This document shows, piece after piece, positions 11,776 to 23,334 of a stretch of DNA of 64,000 nucleotides. Under the pieces are notes generated by a model. It did no database searches. It was not told the DNA's origin and saw nothing but the letters and a program-made list of their open reading frames with translations. Both the position numbers and the translations under genes were made by a program. The stretch covers positions 24,430,480 through 24,494,479 of the forward strand of contig CM033397.1 in NCBI GenBank assembly GCA_019426215.1, read 5' to 3'. The DNA is from Buddleja alternifolia (lineage: Eukaryota > Streptophyta > Magnoliopsida > Lamiales > Scrophulariaceae). The first letter of the stretch is position 1; each line of letters starts with the position of its first letter.

Positions 11776-12620
11776 TCATAAAGCATCATACTTTTCATAG
11801 GCATATAATTTAGGGGGAACCCACCTTTTTTTATAATGTCCAAGTGATTTCAAAAAAATTGAAATGAGTTATCAGTTTTCGGGGGAAGTTTAAAATCGTA
11901 GTTGTTTCAGTTAGTATACGACAATAATCAAAATTGATTTTCAAACTGGTAAGCACTGATCATCAGTTTTTACTTTTATGCATGCAAAATTGATCACTAA
12001 AAATAACACAAAGTGTTCTTTTTCAAGCAATTCAATTGTTCTTCTTTCAAAAGAAAAACTCAAGCGTAAAAACAATTCCCTTTTGATGCTGAATAAATAT
12101 TCCTAAAATCCTTGCCTTGTTTTTTTCGCGAAAAGGTAACGTGTGGATAAGTACAAAAGATTCCATTTTGATCACTTCCCACGCACTCCTATCAAATCAA
12201 ACTGAGGGGTAATTATACCTATCTAAATAGGAGGTTCAGTGTACACGCATGCCTGTGTATGTGTCATTGTACGAACAGGCTCGTGCAATTCACACAGAAA
12301 ATTTTAAAAAATTTCAAACGTTTGTGAAAAGGAATTGTGGATTTAAAAAATTATTACCAAATGCAGTTACCCAATATATCGCTTCATTTCACATCTGTCT
12401 TTATGATTAAACAACTCAGATTAATTATATCATTTATCAGATTAAATGTATTTACACGTGGCCATTATCCAAGTATATGAGACGTTACTTTTTGCCATTT
12501 CATTTAAATACCTCAAAATTTACAGAGAACAGTATCACTCTCATATTTTCTCTCTGCAAAAGTATTCTAAGGCAAAACAAAATTTCTTTTCTCTCATAAA
12601 AGCTCAAATATTTTTCTTCA
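11776..12620. other. Non-coding, AT-rich spacer with two polypurine runs
   Basis: No ORF. It contains GGGGGAA-type runs and, just before the ORF at 12621, a pyrimidine-rich leader (TCTCTCTGC). Could be the 3' untranslated part of the copia remnant or the leader of the next ORF. Confidence 0.4.
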
Positions 12621-12850
12621 ATGGCGCCACCAAAATCTTTCAAATCTCGAAAAGATAAACCCATGATCGTGAATTCAGGTTTCTTGGCCAACTGGGAGTA
12701 CCAATTTGACAACCAAAACTTCCCAATGAGAGAAATTCTTCCTCTTGTTGAAGAATCTGGACTCACAACCCTTCTTACTTCCCATTCCATGATTCATGAA
12801 GAAGAACTTAAATTCTTTTTTGAAACTTCCATCATTTTTTACGATGGCAG
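12621..12850 (+). pseudogene. N-terminal exon of an unrecognised ORF, split by Copia-A
   Basis: Begins MAPPKSFKSRKDKP and runs about 76 codons of good quality (NWEYQFDNQNFPMREILPLV) to FYDGS, where the TG of the Copia-A LTR begins. The open frame continues into the LTR only by chance. The other half resumes at 23335 after the 5-bp duplication GGCAG/GCCAG. I do not recognise a catalytic domain. Similar wording occurs, as far as I recall, in uncharacterised repeat-associated proteins of Lamiales. It lies 845 bp after a copia pol stop on the same strand, so it could be an extra ORF of that element or a captured gene. Confidence 0.6.
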
Positions 12851-14445
12851 TGTTAGGTTAATGTCCTCAAATGCCACTAGAGGATTAGTAAATGATAGGA
12901 CATTATCAAATTGTAATTTTTTTATTCAATCAATAAAAGGTATTTTAGTTGTTTATATTTATATTGGGATTTATATATTCTAATCAACTATAAGTCCATG
13001 AACACAAGAGTTAACTCTCTAAGGCACTAGAGGAGTTTGATACTTGTGTACTGAAATAGTCTGCAAGTCAAAGATTTTCAATTGGGCATTGGAAATCATA
13101 AAGACTCGTATGATATGAGTTTTGACGAGAAAGGTGCCCGTCAATTACTAGGAAGTAGTGAAGAACTCATATCATAGGTGCACTGATGGAGATAGCGTCT
13201 CTCAGACATGATCACATTGATTTTGTCACATTAGTTTTCACTCTTTGACAGTCAATGACAGAATTGGTTAATTATAATAGATGTGTCTGAACTTTAGACT
13301 TGAGGAATCGAGTTGAAGATTTACTTGTGACAATAGGTTCGTCATTAGAGTAGTTAGGCCAAATTCACCCATTGCTGGGTTCAACCTTGAAATGCAACCT
13401 AATGGCCAAATAGTATTCTTAACTGGTATTCAAGATATGATTCGTTCCCTCGTAAGTGAACGAGGAATTATCCTAGACATTTTTAAGTAAGTTAGATCTT
13501 AAAGTCTTTGGCGAAAGCATTCACTGATCTGAACTTATTATAAATATAGCATAGTGTCAAGTTAGTGAGTTTTACTAAAAACCATGATTCTCACTTGACT
13601 GGGATAAGAAAGCGAAGAGTTTGTATTCACACGGTATTTACAAATGGAAAGGTAAAAATAACCTAATCATTTCATCTTATTTGGGTTAAAATATGGACCA
13701 CTTGACTGGCTAGATGGGACCCATATTCAATGGAATCCTCCCTTTGCCAAATATAGATGAATCTAAAGAGTCACGCTTAAAAAGAAAAATTTGATGGAAA
13801 ATGGAATATTTCTTGTGGTAATATTTGAAGTATTGGATGCTTAAAATAAAATAAATAGAATTAATTATTCGAAGAAATAAGTTAATTTATTTTTGATTTA
13901 ATTAATATAATATTTCTTGGAGAAATAGAATTAATTAAATATTAGATTACACTAAGCTCAAATTGATGCATCAAGTGGCACACCAAGGGATGAAGGAGGT
14001 GGCAACCAGGAGTATTAATGGGCTTAATTTGAGCCCAAGGTAACAACTTAAATGATATAAATATCACACTAGTTATAAGCGTAGGTCATAAGTTGCATTA
14101 CACAACACCACAAGAAATAGAATTCCCCAACCTTTCTCATACTAGTCGTCAGTTTGAAGCCATAGAAGGAGGAAGAATTTTTCATCAACTATTTTCCGGC
14201 GAGACGATTTAGAGGCAGAACAATTGGACTGCTTGGATCAACATAATTTCGGTCGGAGTAATTTCTCGAAAAATTGAAGAATTCAAGATCGTAGGAATTA
14301 TCAACCATTTTTCTACAATGGGTAAAGTTTGTTTTACCCTATCATATATACGTGTGATAAAACCCCGGGATTGATCCTGTCATGGGAAAAATCCAAAAAA
14401 ATTTAAATTTCGTATTCTGTTGCGTTTGGTAATATTTCGTCAACA
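12851..14445 (+). repeat. 5' LTR of Copia-A
   Basis: Starts TGTTAGGTTAATG, ends TTCGTCAACA. Homologous copies lie at 21680, 26034 and (truncated) 29641. A GATATAAATAT sequence near 14054 may be the TATA box. Confidence 0.9.
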
Positions 14446-14446
14446 G

Positions 14447-14460
14447 TGGTATCAGAGCCA
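14447..14460 (+). other. Primer-binding site of Copia-A
   Basis: TGGTATCAGAGCCA, complementary to the initiator tRNA-Met 3' end, one base after the LTR. Confidence 0.92.
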
Positions 14461-16220
14461 AATCGTGGGGTTCGGCGTATGTAAATTATGTGTAATTATG
14501 TGATTTTTATGCATGATTTATGTTTTGATGATGCATGATTAGATAAGTGAATTTCGCGTTATTTGTGTTCTTGAGGAATTAATTATTTTCGTTCATTAGA
14601 AATTAATAAAAATTAGATTTTATGTAATTTTAATGTGATGGATAAATAAAATTGCAAATTACAGTTTCGACCTGTCGCCGGCGTAAGGCGGCCCTGTGCG
14701 CGCGCAGGCCCTGCGAGCTGATGGGTTGCTACTGCGTAGAGAGCCCATCAACTGTAATTGGGCTTGCAGGGCAAGCCCACCCAAGTGTTTTTTAACACAC
14801 GGGTTTTTGCAATTGGACCCGGGTCGATCCGTGGGTGACCCGGGTCTTTTATTAAATAATATATATTATTTAAATTTGATTAAAATTGGATTTAAATGTA
14901 AAAATAAATAATATTAATTATTTGATAAGAGTTTATTTATTTTCATCAAATCTAATGTTAATTAAAGTTGAACTTTGAATTAAATTAGATTACATCTATT
15001 GTGAAATTAATTTAATGAACTTAGAAGTTAATTTTTTATTAAAATTGAATTTTATTAGAAAATTAATTGGAGTTCACTAAAGTTGAATTTTCAAATAGGA
15101 TTAAATAAATTAGTTTTCTCAAGAATATGAAAACCTAATTAAAATAGGAATTGAATTAGAAATTAGCATATATGATTTTCGTGCGTTATGTGAATATTAT
15201 CATGTTCGATATGTTATGTGATGGGAAACATGATTCATGGACTTAGGTTTGTTTTTTAAATTGTATTTCTTTTGATGGGTTGTAAAGGCCATTTTGAGCC
15301 TATTTTTATTTTCTTTCTAGATAAATTTTGTATAGGTGAAAATATATTCAATGTAATAGATACAAATAGAATAGGCCCAAAGGAGAAATTCAAGTCGAGC
15401 GGAGGAGATTCAAGAAGGAGCTTTAGTATAGTTTCTTTTTTTATTTTATGATTGAAAGATTGGCTTGTTTCAATCTAGGAAATATAGTCCTTGAATCATG
15501 TGTTGTTAGCTTTATAGGATTGAAATTTATTTATTTTAATCCATGTTTGTATGCATGATATGAAATTGATTAATGTGCAAAGTGAGACCTAATAAATAAT
15601 TAAATTCTCCCACTTAGAAAGATGTTAAGTTAGTAAAGGGTACTAGATATCCTGTCCTCCACTGAACTTAGGAGAAATTAAAATGATATTTAATATATAA
15701 TATCGTCCCTAAGCAATGGGGGTTATATATTGAAATATATTTTATATTTTTCCTAACTGCATTAAATACCATTGCTCGAAAACAAGTTTCACCCCAAATA
15801 CCAGCAAAAGGTTGTAAGGTGAAATTCAATTGTTTGACTAATAGATAGTCAGTGGGTTGAACTTAAATTATTCATAAATCAATAAGATCGTTAAAAGGTT
15901 GAGATTTAATGAATAATGGACAAAGGAATTTAATCATCCATTTGATGGGTTGATGTTGGACATCACTTTAATAGATTGATTAGGCCATATACCAGCAAAA
16001 GGTTGCAACCTATTAATCTAGTTAAAGAACTCAACCACCACTACGAAGCCTTCCAACGATGACTTTCGAATTCCACAGTGGGAGTGTGGATTTTCAAAAA
16101 ATGTAGTGGGAGCCAAGTTTATTTTAAAAGTCCTTAATTTAAACTTGGAACATTAGAATCTAATAGATTTTTTACTTGTCTGCAGTTATTTGCTTATTAT
16201 CTCTCTCTCTCTCTTTCACT
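14461..16220 (+). other. Copia-A untranslated leader
   Basis: About 1.76 kb between PBS and gag with no convincing ORF. It has a GC-rich island at about 14665-14850, then AT-rich DNA, the four-hairpin array (15686-16020), a TAGTGGGAG motif (16104-16112) and a short CT microsatellite (16199-16215) just before the gag ATG. Confidence 0.75.
15686..16020 (+). other. Array of four stem-loops in the Copia-A leader
   Basis: SL1: arms 15686-15700 (ATATTTAATATATAA) and 15723-15738, 15 bp with one bulge, 22-nt loop. SL2: TTTCACC 15787-15793 with GGTGAAA 15818-15824, 24-nt loop, extended by AAACAA/TTGTTT. SL3: ATTATTCATAAATC 15867-15880 with 15903-15917, one bulge, 22-nt loop. SL4: TAGATTGATTAGG 15972-15984 with CCTATTAATCTA 16009-16020, 24-nt loop. 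Loops 2 and 4 share ATACCAGCAAAAGGTTG; loop 3 has TTAAAAGGTTGA; loop 1 has AAGCAATGGGGG. Pairings were read by eye. Confidence 0.75.
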
Positions 16221-19200
16221 ATGACTATCAACCAACTATCTGTACTACTTGAAAAGAACACTTTGACTGGTCCTAATTATGTGGACTGGCTCTGAAACAT
16301 GAGGATAGTCCTCAATATAAAAGCATTGGGGTATGTATTGGATGTTGATATCCCAGCCACGCCCGCAAGGACACGTACTAATGAGGAGAAAGTTGCGGCT
16401 CACAAAAAACGGGTCAAAGATGACATCTGAGTTCGTGGGTACATGCTGGGCTCAATGACAAATGAGTTGTAGAGGTCCCATGACAAAATGGCCTCGGTGA
16501 GGGATATTTTGGCACACCTAGTAGAACTCTATGGTGAGCACAGTCGCATTGCTCGGTATGAGATATCGAAAGAGCTCTTTATAGCCAAGATGAAGGAAGG
16601 AGAAAAAATTGAGGACCATGTTTTAAAACTGATTTCGAAAATTGAGAGGTTAGAGGCCCTCGACTTCAACACGGACCCACAACTACAAAAGGATCTCATC
16701 TTGCAGTCACTTCCAGACTCCTTTTCCCAATTCGTAATGAACTTCAACTGCAATGAGATAGAATGCAACTTGGCTGGGTTGATGAACAAGCTAAATACTG
16801 CACAATCTCAAATGAAGCTAAAGGGAAAAGAGGCGGCCTTGGTCATCACTTCTAAGCCTAAAATCAAGAAGAAAAAGAAGACTAAGAAAGCTACTACCAC
16901 TACGGGTTCACATGTTAAGATAGATTAAGGAAAGAGAGCAAAGCTCATAAAGTGATGAAGAGCAAAGGACCAAAGGAAACAGATAGGTGCCTTCACTACG
17001 GTGAGCTAGGCCACTGGAGGAGGGAGTGTCCAAACTATAGCAAAGGTGCTACAGGTATGGAACTTTTTGTTTTAGAAACCAATTGTTCTATAACTATATT
17101 TTACACTTCATGGATACTTTATTCTGGAGCTAGTGCTAACGTTTGTGTAATGAATTAGGATCTGCAGTGAAAAAGGAAACTGGAGCATAGAGAGGTGCAG
17201 ATTAGTGTTGGCAGCGGACAGAGTGTCGCGGCCTCTCGCATTGGATCAACTTCTTTATGTTTATTATCTGGACATGTTTTAGTTTTGCCCAATGGGCTTA
17301 AGAACATTATTTCAATTCCTATGTTGGTTAGGAACAATTATGTTTTTAAATTCATTGACAGTACTTGCCGCAATTTATTTGATAATAAGATTGTCGGCAC
17401 TGCTACTTTAGTCAATGACCTCTATTATTTAAACATAGAAAATGAGTGTGTTGCAAATGTTATCTCAAAAAAGCGTGGTAGGCAAAGTACTAACCTAAGG
17501 TTAAAGTGGCATCTAAGACTAGGTCATGTCGGTGAGCGAAAGGTACACAAGATCAGTTAATTGACCCATTGGGATCGGATCCCTATCTGACTTGTGAATC
17601 TTGCCTCGAAGGAAAAATGGCTAGATCACCCTTCACCGGAACTTTTGAAAGAGCCATTGAAGTATTAGGACTTGTGCATACCGACGTTTGCGGACCATTT
17701 GGAGAAATGGCTCGCGGAGGTTTCCACTATTTCATTACTTTCACTGATAACCATTCAAGGTATGGTCTTATGTATCTAATGAAATATAGGTCTGAATCAA
17801 ATCATTTGATAAGTTCAAAAAATTTAAGGCTTTGGTGGAAAAACAAACTGGTCATCATATAAAAGCACTACGATTGGATCGTGGAGGTGAATATATGAGT
17901 GACGAGTTTGATAAGTTCCTCAAGGAACGTGGGATAATATTGCAACTCACACCACCAGTAAGTCCACAACTAAATGGGGTAGCAGAGCCTAGAAATTGAA
18001 CACTATTGGATATGGTTCGATCTATGCTCAGCTACACTGGTTTACAAATCTCTTTGTGGGGACATGTACTCCTTACGGCTGTTCATATCTTGAATAGATG
18101 TCCATCCAAGTCCGTTCCTAAGACTCCATATGAGATATGGAGAAATAGAAAACCAAACCTTAAGTACATTGGGGTTTGGGGATGCCCTGCCTATATCAAG
18201 AAGATGAAGGCAGAGAAATTAGAAGCGAGGTCCCTTAATGGACATTTTGCCATTTTTCCCGAGGATTTCATAGGGTACCTTTTTTATATGCAATATGATC
18301 AAAGGATCATTGTAGCACTACAACCGCACTTTCTAGAAGATGAATTCATCCTAGAAGGTGGTGCAGCTAGAAAAATTCCTCTTAACGAACAAGATGAAAC
18401 ACCTAGGGAGATGGATGATCAAGAAATGCACATTGAACCTGATAAAACACAACCAACATTGTGAAGATCTGGTAGAGTACCACATCAACCTGATAGGTAC
18501 TACGAGTATCTGCTACAAAAGGAACTGGGTGTCCACACTATAGCAGTAGGAGTCCATAGGGACGACCCTTCTACTTATGATCAAGCAATGGTGGACATCG
18601 ACTTTATAAAGTAGCGAGAACCTATACAGGCAGAGATAGACTCGATGCATTCCAACCAAGTCTGGACTCTAGTAGATCATCCTGATGGCATTGCACCTAT
18701 AGGGTGCAAGTGGATCTACCAGAGGAGGGTAGGCTCAGATGGAAACGTTGACACATACAAGGCAAGGCTTGTAGCAAAAATTTATAGTCAAAAAGAAAAA
18801 ATTGACTACCAAGAGACCTTTTCACCTGTGGCAATGATCAAGTCTATTCGAATTCTGCTCGCCATAGCTGCACACTTGGACTATGTGATATGGCAGATGG
18901 ATGTAAAGATGACTTTCCTAAATGGGTTCCTTGAAGAAGGTATCTATATGGAGCAGCCTAAAGGCTTTGCATCTGGGTCTGATATCCATAAGGTGTGCAA
19001 ACTTAAGAGATCCACTTATGGATTTAAGCAAGCCTCTAGGAGTTGGAATCTACATTTCGACAAAGCTGTCAAAGGATTTGACTTTGTCAAAAATGAATAT
19101 GAACCATGTGTTTACAAGAAGGTCACTGGGAGTAAAATCACTTTTCTTGTCTTATATGTGGATGACATTCTACTCATAGGAAATGATGTAGTGATGCTCA

Positions 19201-20064
19201 CATCAGTCAAAAGGTGGCTTTCAAATACATTCTCCATGAAAGACTTGGGAGAAGGGACGTATATTCTAGGGATTCGTATCTACAGAGATAGAACAAATAG
19301 AATGATAGGACTTTCCTAAGCCCTTTACTTAGAGACGGTCCTAAAGAGATTTAGGATGGAAGACTCTAAGAAAATTTTCTTACCCATGAGACACGGAGTG
19401 CACCTTTCAAAGTCCATGTCTCCTCAAAGTGAGGAAGATAGGAAGAAATGAGTACGGTGCCCTATGCGTTTGCAGGTGGGTAGTCTGATGTACACCATGT
19501 TATGCACAAGGCCTGACATAGCCTACGTGGTGAGCGTGGTAAGTCGCTTTCAGGCTAACCCGGGAAGAGAACATCGGACTGCTGTAAAAAATATCCTCAA
19601 GTATCTGAGGAGAACTAAGGATATGGTCCTAACATATGGACATTGAGATTTGAAGGTGGATGGATATATTAACTTAGATTTTCAATCTTATGTAGATGAC
19701 CGTGAATCCACTTTAGAGTTTATATTCACACTCAATGGTGGAATAGTGACATGAAAAGTTCCAAGCAAAGCTCAACCGCTGATTCCACCACTCAGGCGGA
19801 ATACATAGCAGCTTTAAAGGCTGCTAAAGAGGGTGTTTGGATTAGGAAGTTTCTTGGAGAACTTCAAGTGGTCCCTAGTGTAGAGCTGCCATTACCACTT
19901 TATTGTGATAATAACGGGGCTATTACACAAGCAAAGGAGCCAATGTCTCACAACAAATCCAAGCACATAGAGATGAGATATCACATAATAAGGGAAATCG
20001 TTGGAAGAAGCGAGATAGCTGTTCAGAGAGTAAATTCAGCCGACAACATCGCTGACCCATTGAC
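16221..20064 (+). pseudogene. Copia-A gag-pol polyprotein
   Basis: Gag starts at ATG 16221 and carries several early stops (CGA-to-TGA and CAG-to-TAG types). Recognisable parts in order: the UBN2-like Gag core (LILQSLPDSFSQFVMNFN), a degraded zinc knuckle (CLHYGELGHWRREC, the second Cys replaced by Tyr), a protease remnant whose active-site Asp is Tyr (WILYSGAS), integrase (LRLGHVGE, CESCLEGKMARSPF, HTDVCGPF), reverse transcriptase (GCKWIYQRR, LVLYVDDILLIGND) and RNase H (DSTTQAEYIAAL, YCDNNGAITQAKEP). Frame changes occur around 16930, 17560, 17860 and 19320-19460. The last codons lie beyond the solo LTR, at 21595-21660. Not functional. Confidence 0.88.
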
Positions 20065-20069
20065 CAAGC

Positions 20070-21589
20070 TGTTGGTCCCAAATGACATATGAAAGGGTAT
20101 AGAAGGAGGGGGTGTTGAATAGACCCTGAAGTCTTTTTCGACTTGAAAACGTTTCGTATCAAAATGAGTTTGGACGCTCAAGAATGTAGGTGCTCGGCTG
20201 AGCGTCTACTTGAAGATTGTTTTGATAAAGTTAACTTAGACTCAAGATTTGAATAATATAACCAAATAACGTCAAGCGTTCAGTTCTTTAATCAGGGTTA
20301 GCACAGCGGAATGATTTTAAGTCTTCCTTTTTAAAAGTTTTAGCGTCACAAAGTTTTCCTTAGTTGCTTATCTTTAGATGATTTTATCAATGTGTTTACT
20401 TAACCAATTTATGCAATGATATGCCAATAATAAAATGATGGTAAAGTAAAGAACACAAAGTTTGAAAGGTTCGTTGGGTGATGTAATCCCAACTACGTTC
20501 TTCTTCTCCTTGAACACTTAGAGGCAATCAACTAAAATGATTCTCGAAGAATCACACAGAAACTTCTACACAATAGGGAGAGATGGATATGGATGACTCG
20601 CGATTCTTGGTCACACAGATTTCTGCTACAAGGCACTTCTATCCTCTTGCTTCTTCCACCCATAAATGATGCAAGTATCCAACTTCGACTTCACACAGAT
20701 TGCGAGGCTTGTATATGGTTTTTCTAACAATTTGTTTGATTTTGGAAAAGTTCAAACATCTTGGAATATCTCAATAATAGTGTAGGATTCTTCTATGAAG
20801 AGATTTGAGATATTATCGACCATCTTAGAATGTATAGAAAAAGCTTTGAAGAATTTTTGCCTATGAGATTTGTAAGCTTTTTCTTTCAAATATTTTCAGC
20901 AAAGTTTTGGCTCTTTGTGCATGAAAGTTTTTATTTAAGGTTTTCTGAAGGGTACTATTTATAGAGATTTCTTGGGAATTGTCCGTTGGACACATGTAGG
21001 CGCGTGTCTCTCAAGTAGCACGTTAAATAGAGCTTTTTTGACATTCCTGAAAATTTGCTGGTTTCGATTGGACGGGAGCAGGTTTTGAACTATGATTTCT
21101 GACAGTCTAGTCAAATGGTGGGTTGTCCACAAGTCACAATAGCTTATCACATTTAATGCGTTTTGAATTTATTTCCCGTTGAAAATAAATGTCCGTTGAT
21201 GATTGCATTTAAGTCCTTCATGACTTGAGAATTTATTTCAGGTGAATCCCTTCGTTGAACGCTTGAGTAGCTTGAGCACTTGATTCATAACTCCTGAAAC
21301 AGTTCTTTAGCGCTTGACGGATGCTAAGAACAAATTTTCATCTTCACTTGATTTCAGACGCTGATCTTCAACTTCATCTTTGATAGACACACCTATAATT
21401 CTATCATAGACATGGTATCTAATACTCATTCTAAAATCTACAAAGATAAAAATTACAAGCCTAACAAAATTACAAGCTTTCAAATGCTTATACAAATCTT
21501 CTATGAAAGCATAAACTTACATTTTATTTGGGGTCTAACATAAAATCCTAATTGTCATCATCAAAACGTCTAACAAAAAATTCCTAACA
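20070..21589 (+). repeat. Solo LTR inserted in Copia-A RNase H
   Basis: Starts TGTTGGTCCCAAATGACATA, ends TTCCTAACA, and is flanked by perfect 5-bp duplications CAAGC (20065-20069, 21590-21594). Removing it restores the pol tail. No PBS or coding region is attached, so recombination between two LTRs probably left this single copy. A GGAGGGGG run lies near 20105-20112. Its family is not otherwise seen in the window, and the strand is inferred from the host orientation only. Confidence 0.85.
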
Positions 21590-21679
21590 CAAGCCTTTGA
21601 CACAGGCAGTGTTGGATTAACATCTTGAGAAGATGGGTAGTAGATACCATAGTGATTGGCATTGAGTCCAACTGGGGAT

Positions 21680-23334
21680 TGTTAGGTTAATGTTCTCAAA
21701 TGCCACTAGAGGATTAGTAAATGATAGGACTTTATCAAATTGTAATTATTTTTTAATCAATCAATAAAAGGCCTTTTAGTTGTTTATATTTATTTTGGCA
21801 TTTATATATTGTAATCAACTATAAGTCCATGAACACAAGAGTTAACTCTCTAAGGCACTAGAAAAGTTTGATACTTGTGTGCTTAAATAATCTACAAGTC
21901 AAAGATTTTCATTTGGATATTGGAAATCATAAAGACTTGTATGGTATGAATTTTGACGAGAAAGGTGCCCATCAATCACTATGAAGTAGTGAAGAACTTA
22001 TATCATAGGTGCACTGATGGAGATAGTGGCACTCATACATGACTGACATCGATTCTGTCACATTGGTTTTCAATCTTTGATATATAGTCAATGACAAAAT
22101 TGGTTAATTATAATAGGTGTGTCTGAACTTTAGACTTGAGTAATCGAGTTGAAGATGTACTTGTGACATTAGGTTCGTCATTAGAGTAGTTAGGCCCAAT
22201 TCACCCGTTGGTGGGGTCAACCTCGAACTGCAACCTAATGGGCAAGTAGTATTCTTAACTGGCATCCAAGATAGGATTCGTTTCCTCGTAAGTGAACGAG
22301 GAATTATCCTATGCGTTTATAAGTAAGCTAGATCTTAAAGTCTTTGGCCAAAGCATTCACTAATCTGAATTTATTGTAAATATAGCATAGTGTCAAGTTA
22401 GTGAGTTTGACTAAAAACCATGATTCTCACTTGACTGGGACAAGGAAACGAATTGTATTCACACGGTATTTACAAATGGAAAGGTAAAAATGATCTAATC
22501 ATTTCATCTTATTTGGGTTAAAATATGGACCACTTGACTGGCTAGGTGGGATCCATATTCAATGGAATCCTCCCATTGTCAAATATAGATGAACCTAGAG
22601 AGTCACCCTTAAAAAGAAAAATTTGATGAAAAAATGGAATATTTCTTGTGGTAATATTTTAAGTGTTGGATGCTTAAAATAAAATAAATAGAATTAATTA
22701 TTTGAAGAAATAAGTTAATTTATTTGTGATTTAATTAATATAATATTTCTTGGAGAAATAGAATTAATTAAATAAGTGATCTATTATTTAATTGGATTAA
22801 TTAATTAGATTAAGTTAATTAATTAAATATTAGATTACACTAAGCTCAAATTGATGCACCAAGTGGCACACCAAGGGATGAAGGGGGCGGCCACTAGGAG
22901 TATTAATGGGCTTAATTTGAGTCCAAGGTAAGAGTTTAAGTTATATAAATATCACATTAGTTATAAGCCTAAGTCATGAGTTGCACTACAAAACACCACA
23001 AGAAATAGAATTCCTCTCCCTCACTCGTACTAGAAATTGGTTTCAAGCCATAGAAGGAGGAGGAAGTTTTCATCAACTATTTTCTGGCGAGACGATTTAG
23101 AAGCAGAACAATGGGACTGCTTGGATCAACATAATTTCAGCTAGAGTAATTTTGAGAAGAATTTAAGAATTCAAGATCGTAGGAATTATCAACCACTTCG
23201 CTACAATGGGTAAAATTTGTTTTACTCTATCATACATACGTGTGATAAAATCCCGGGATTGATCCTGTCATGGAAAAAATCCAAAAAATTTTAAATTCCA
23301 TTTTGCGCTGCGTTTGGTAATTTTTCCCCAATAG
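21680..23334 (+). repeat. 3' LTR of Copia-A
   Basis: Preceded by the polypurine tract AACTGGGGAT. Starts TGTTAGGTTAATG and ends CCCCAATA, the terminal CA changed to TA. Several percent different from the 5' copy by eye. Confidence 0.9.

Larger units (their letters stand above)
12851..23334 (+). mobile_element. Ty1/copia retrotransposon Copia-A, nearly full length
   Basis: Paired LTRs (12851-14445 and 21680-23334), PBS, leader, gag-pol and PPT are all present. The near-matching 5-bp duplication GGCAG (12846-12850) and GCCAG (23335-23339) marks the insertion. LTRs differ visibly (an AT-rich segment near 22770-22828 is missing from the 5' copy), and the coding region carries many stops, so the copy is old and inactive. 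It contains a later solo LTR at 20070-21589. Confidence 0.9.

Noticed and set aside
14696..14911. 71-codon frame after the Copia-A PBS
   Set aside because: It is in the GC-rich leader island. No equivalent frame exists in Copia-C or Copia-E.
15798..16005. Repeated ACCAGCAAAAGG motifs as a possible CRISPR-like array
   Set aside because: Only two close copies, each inside its own hairpin, in a plant retrotransposon leader. No cas genes and no regular short spacers.
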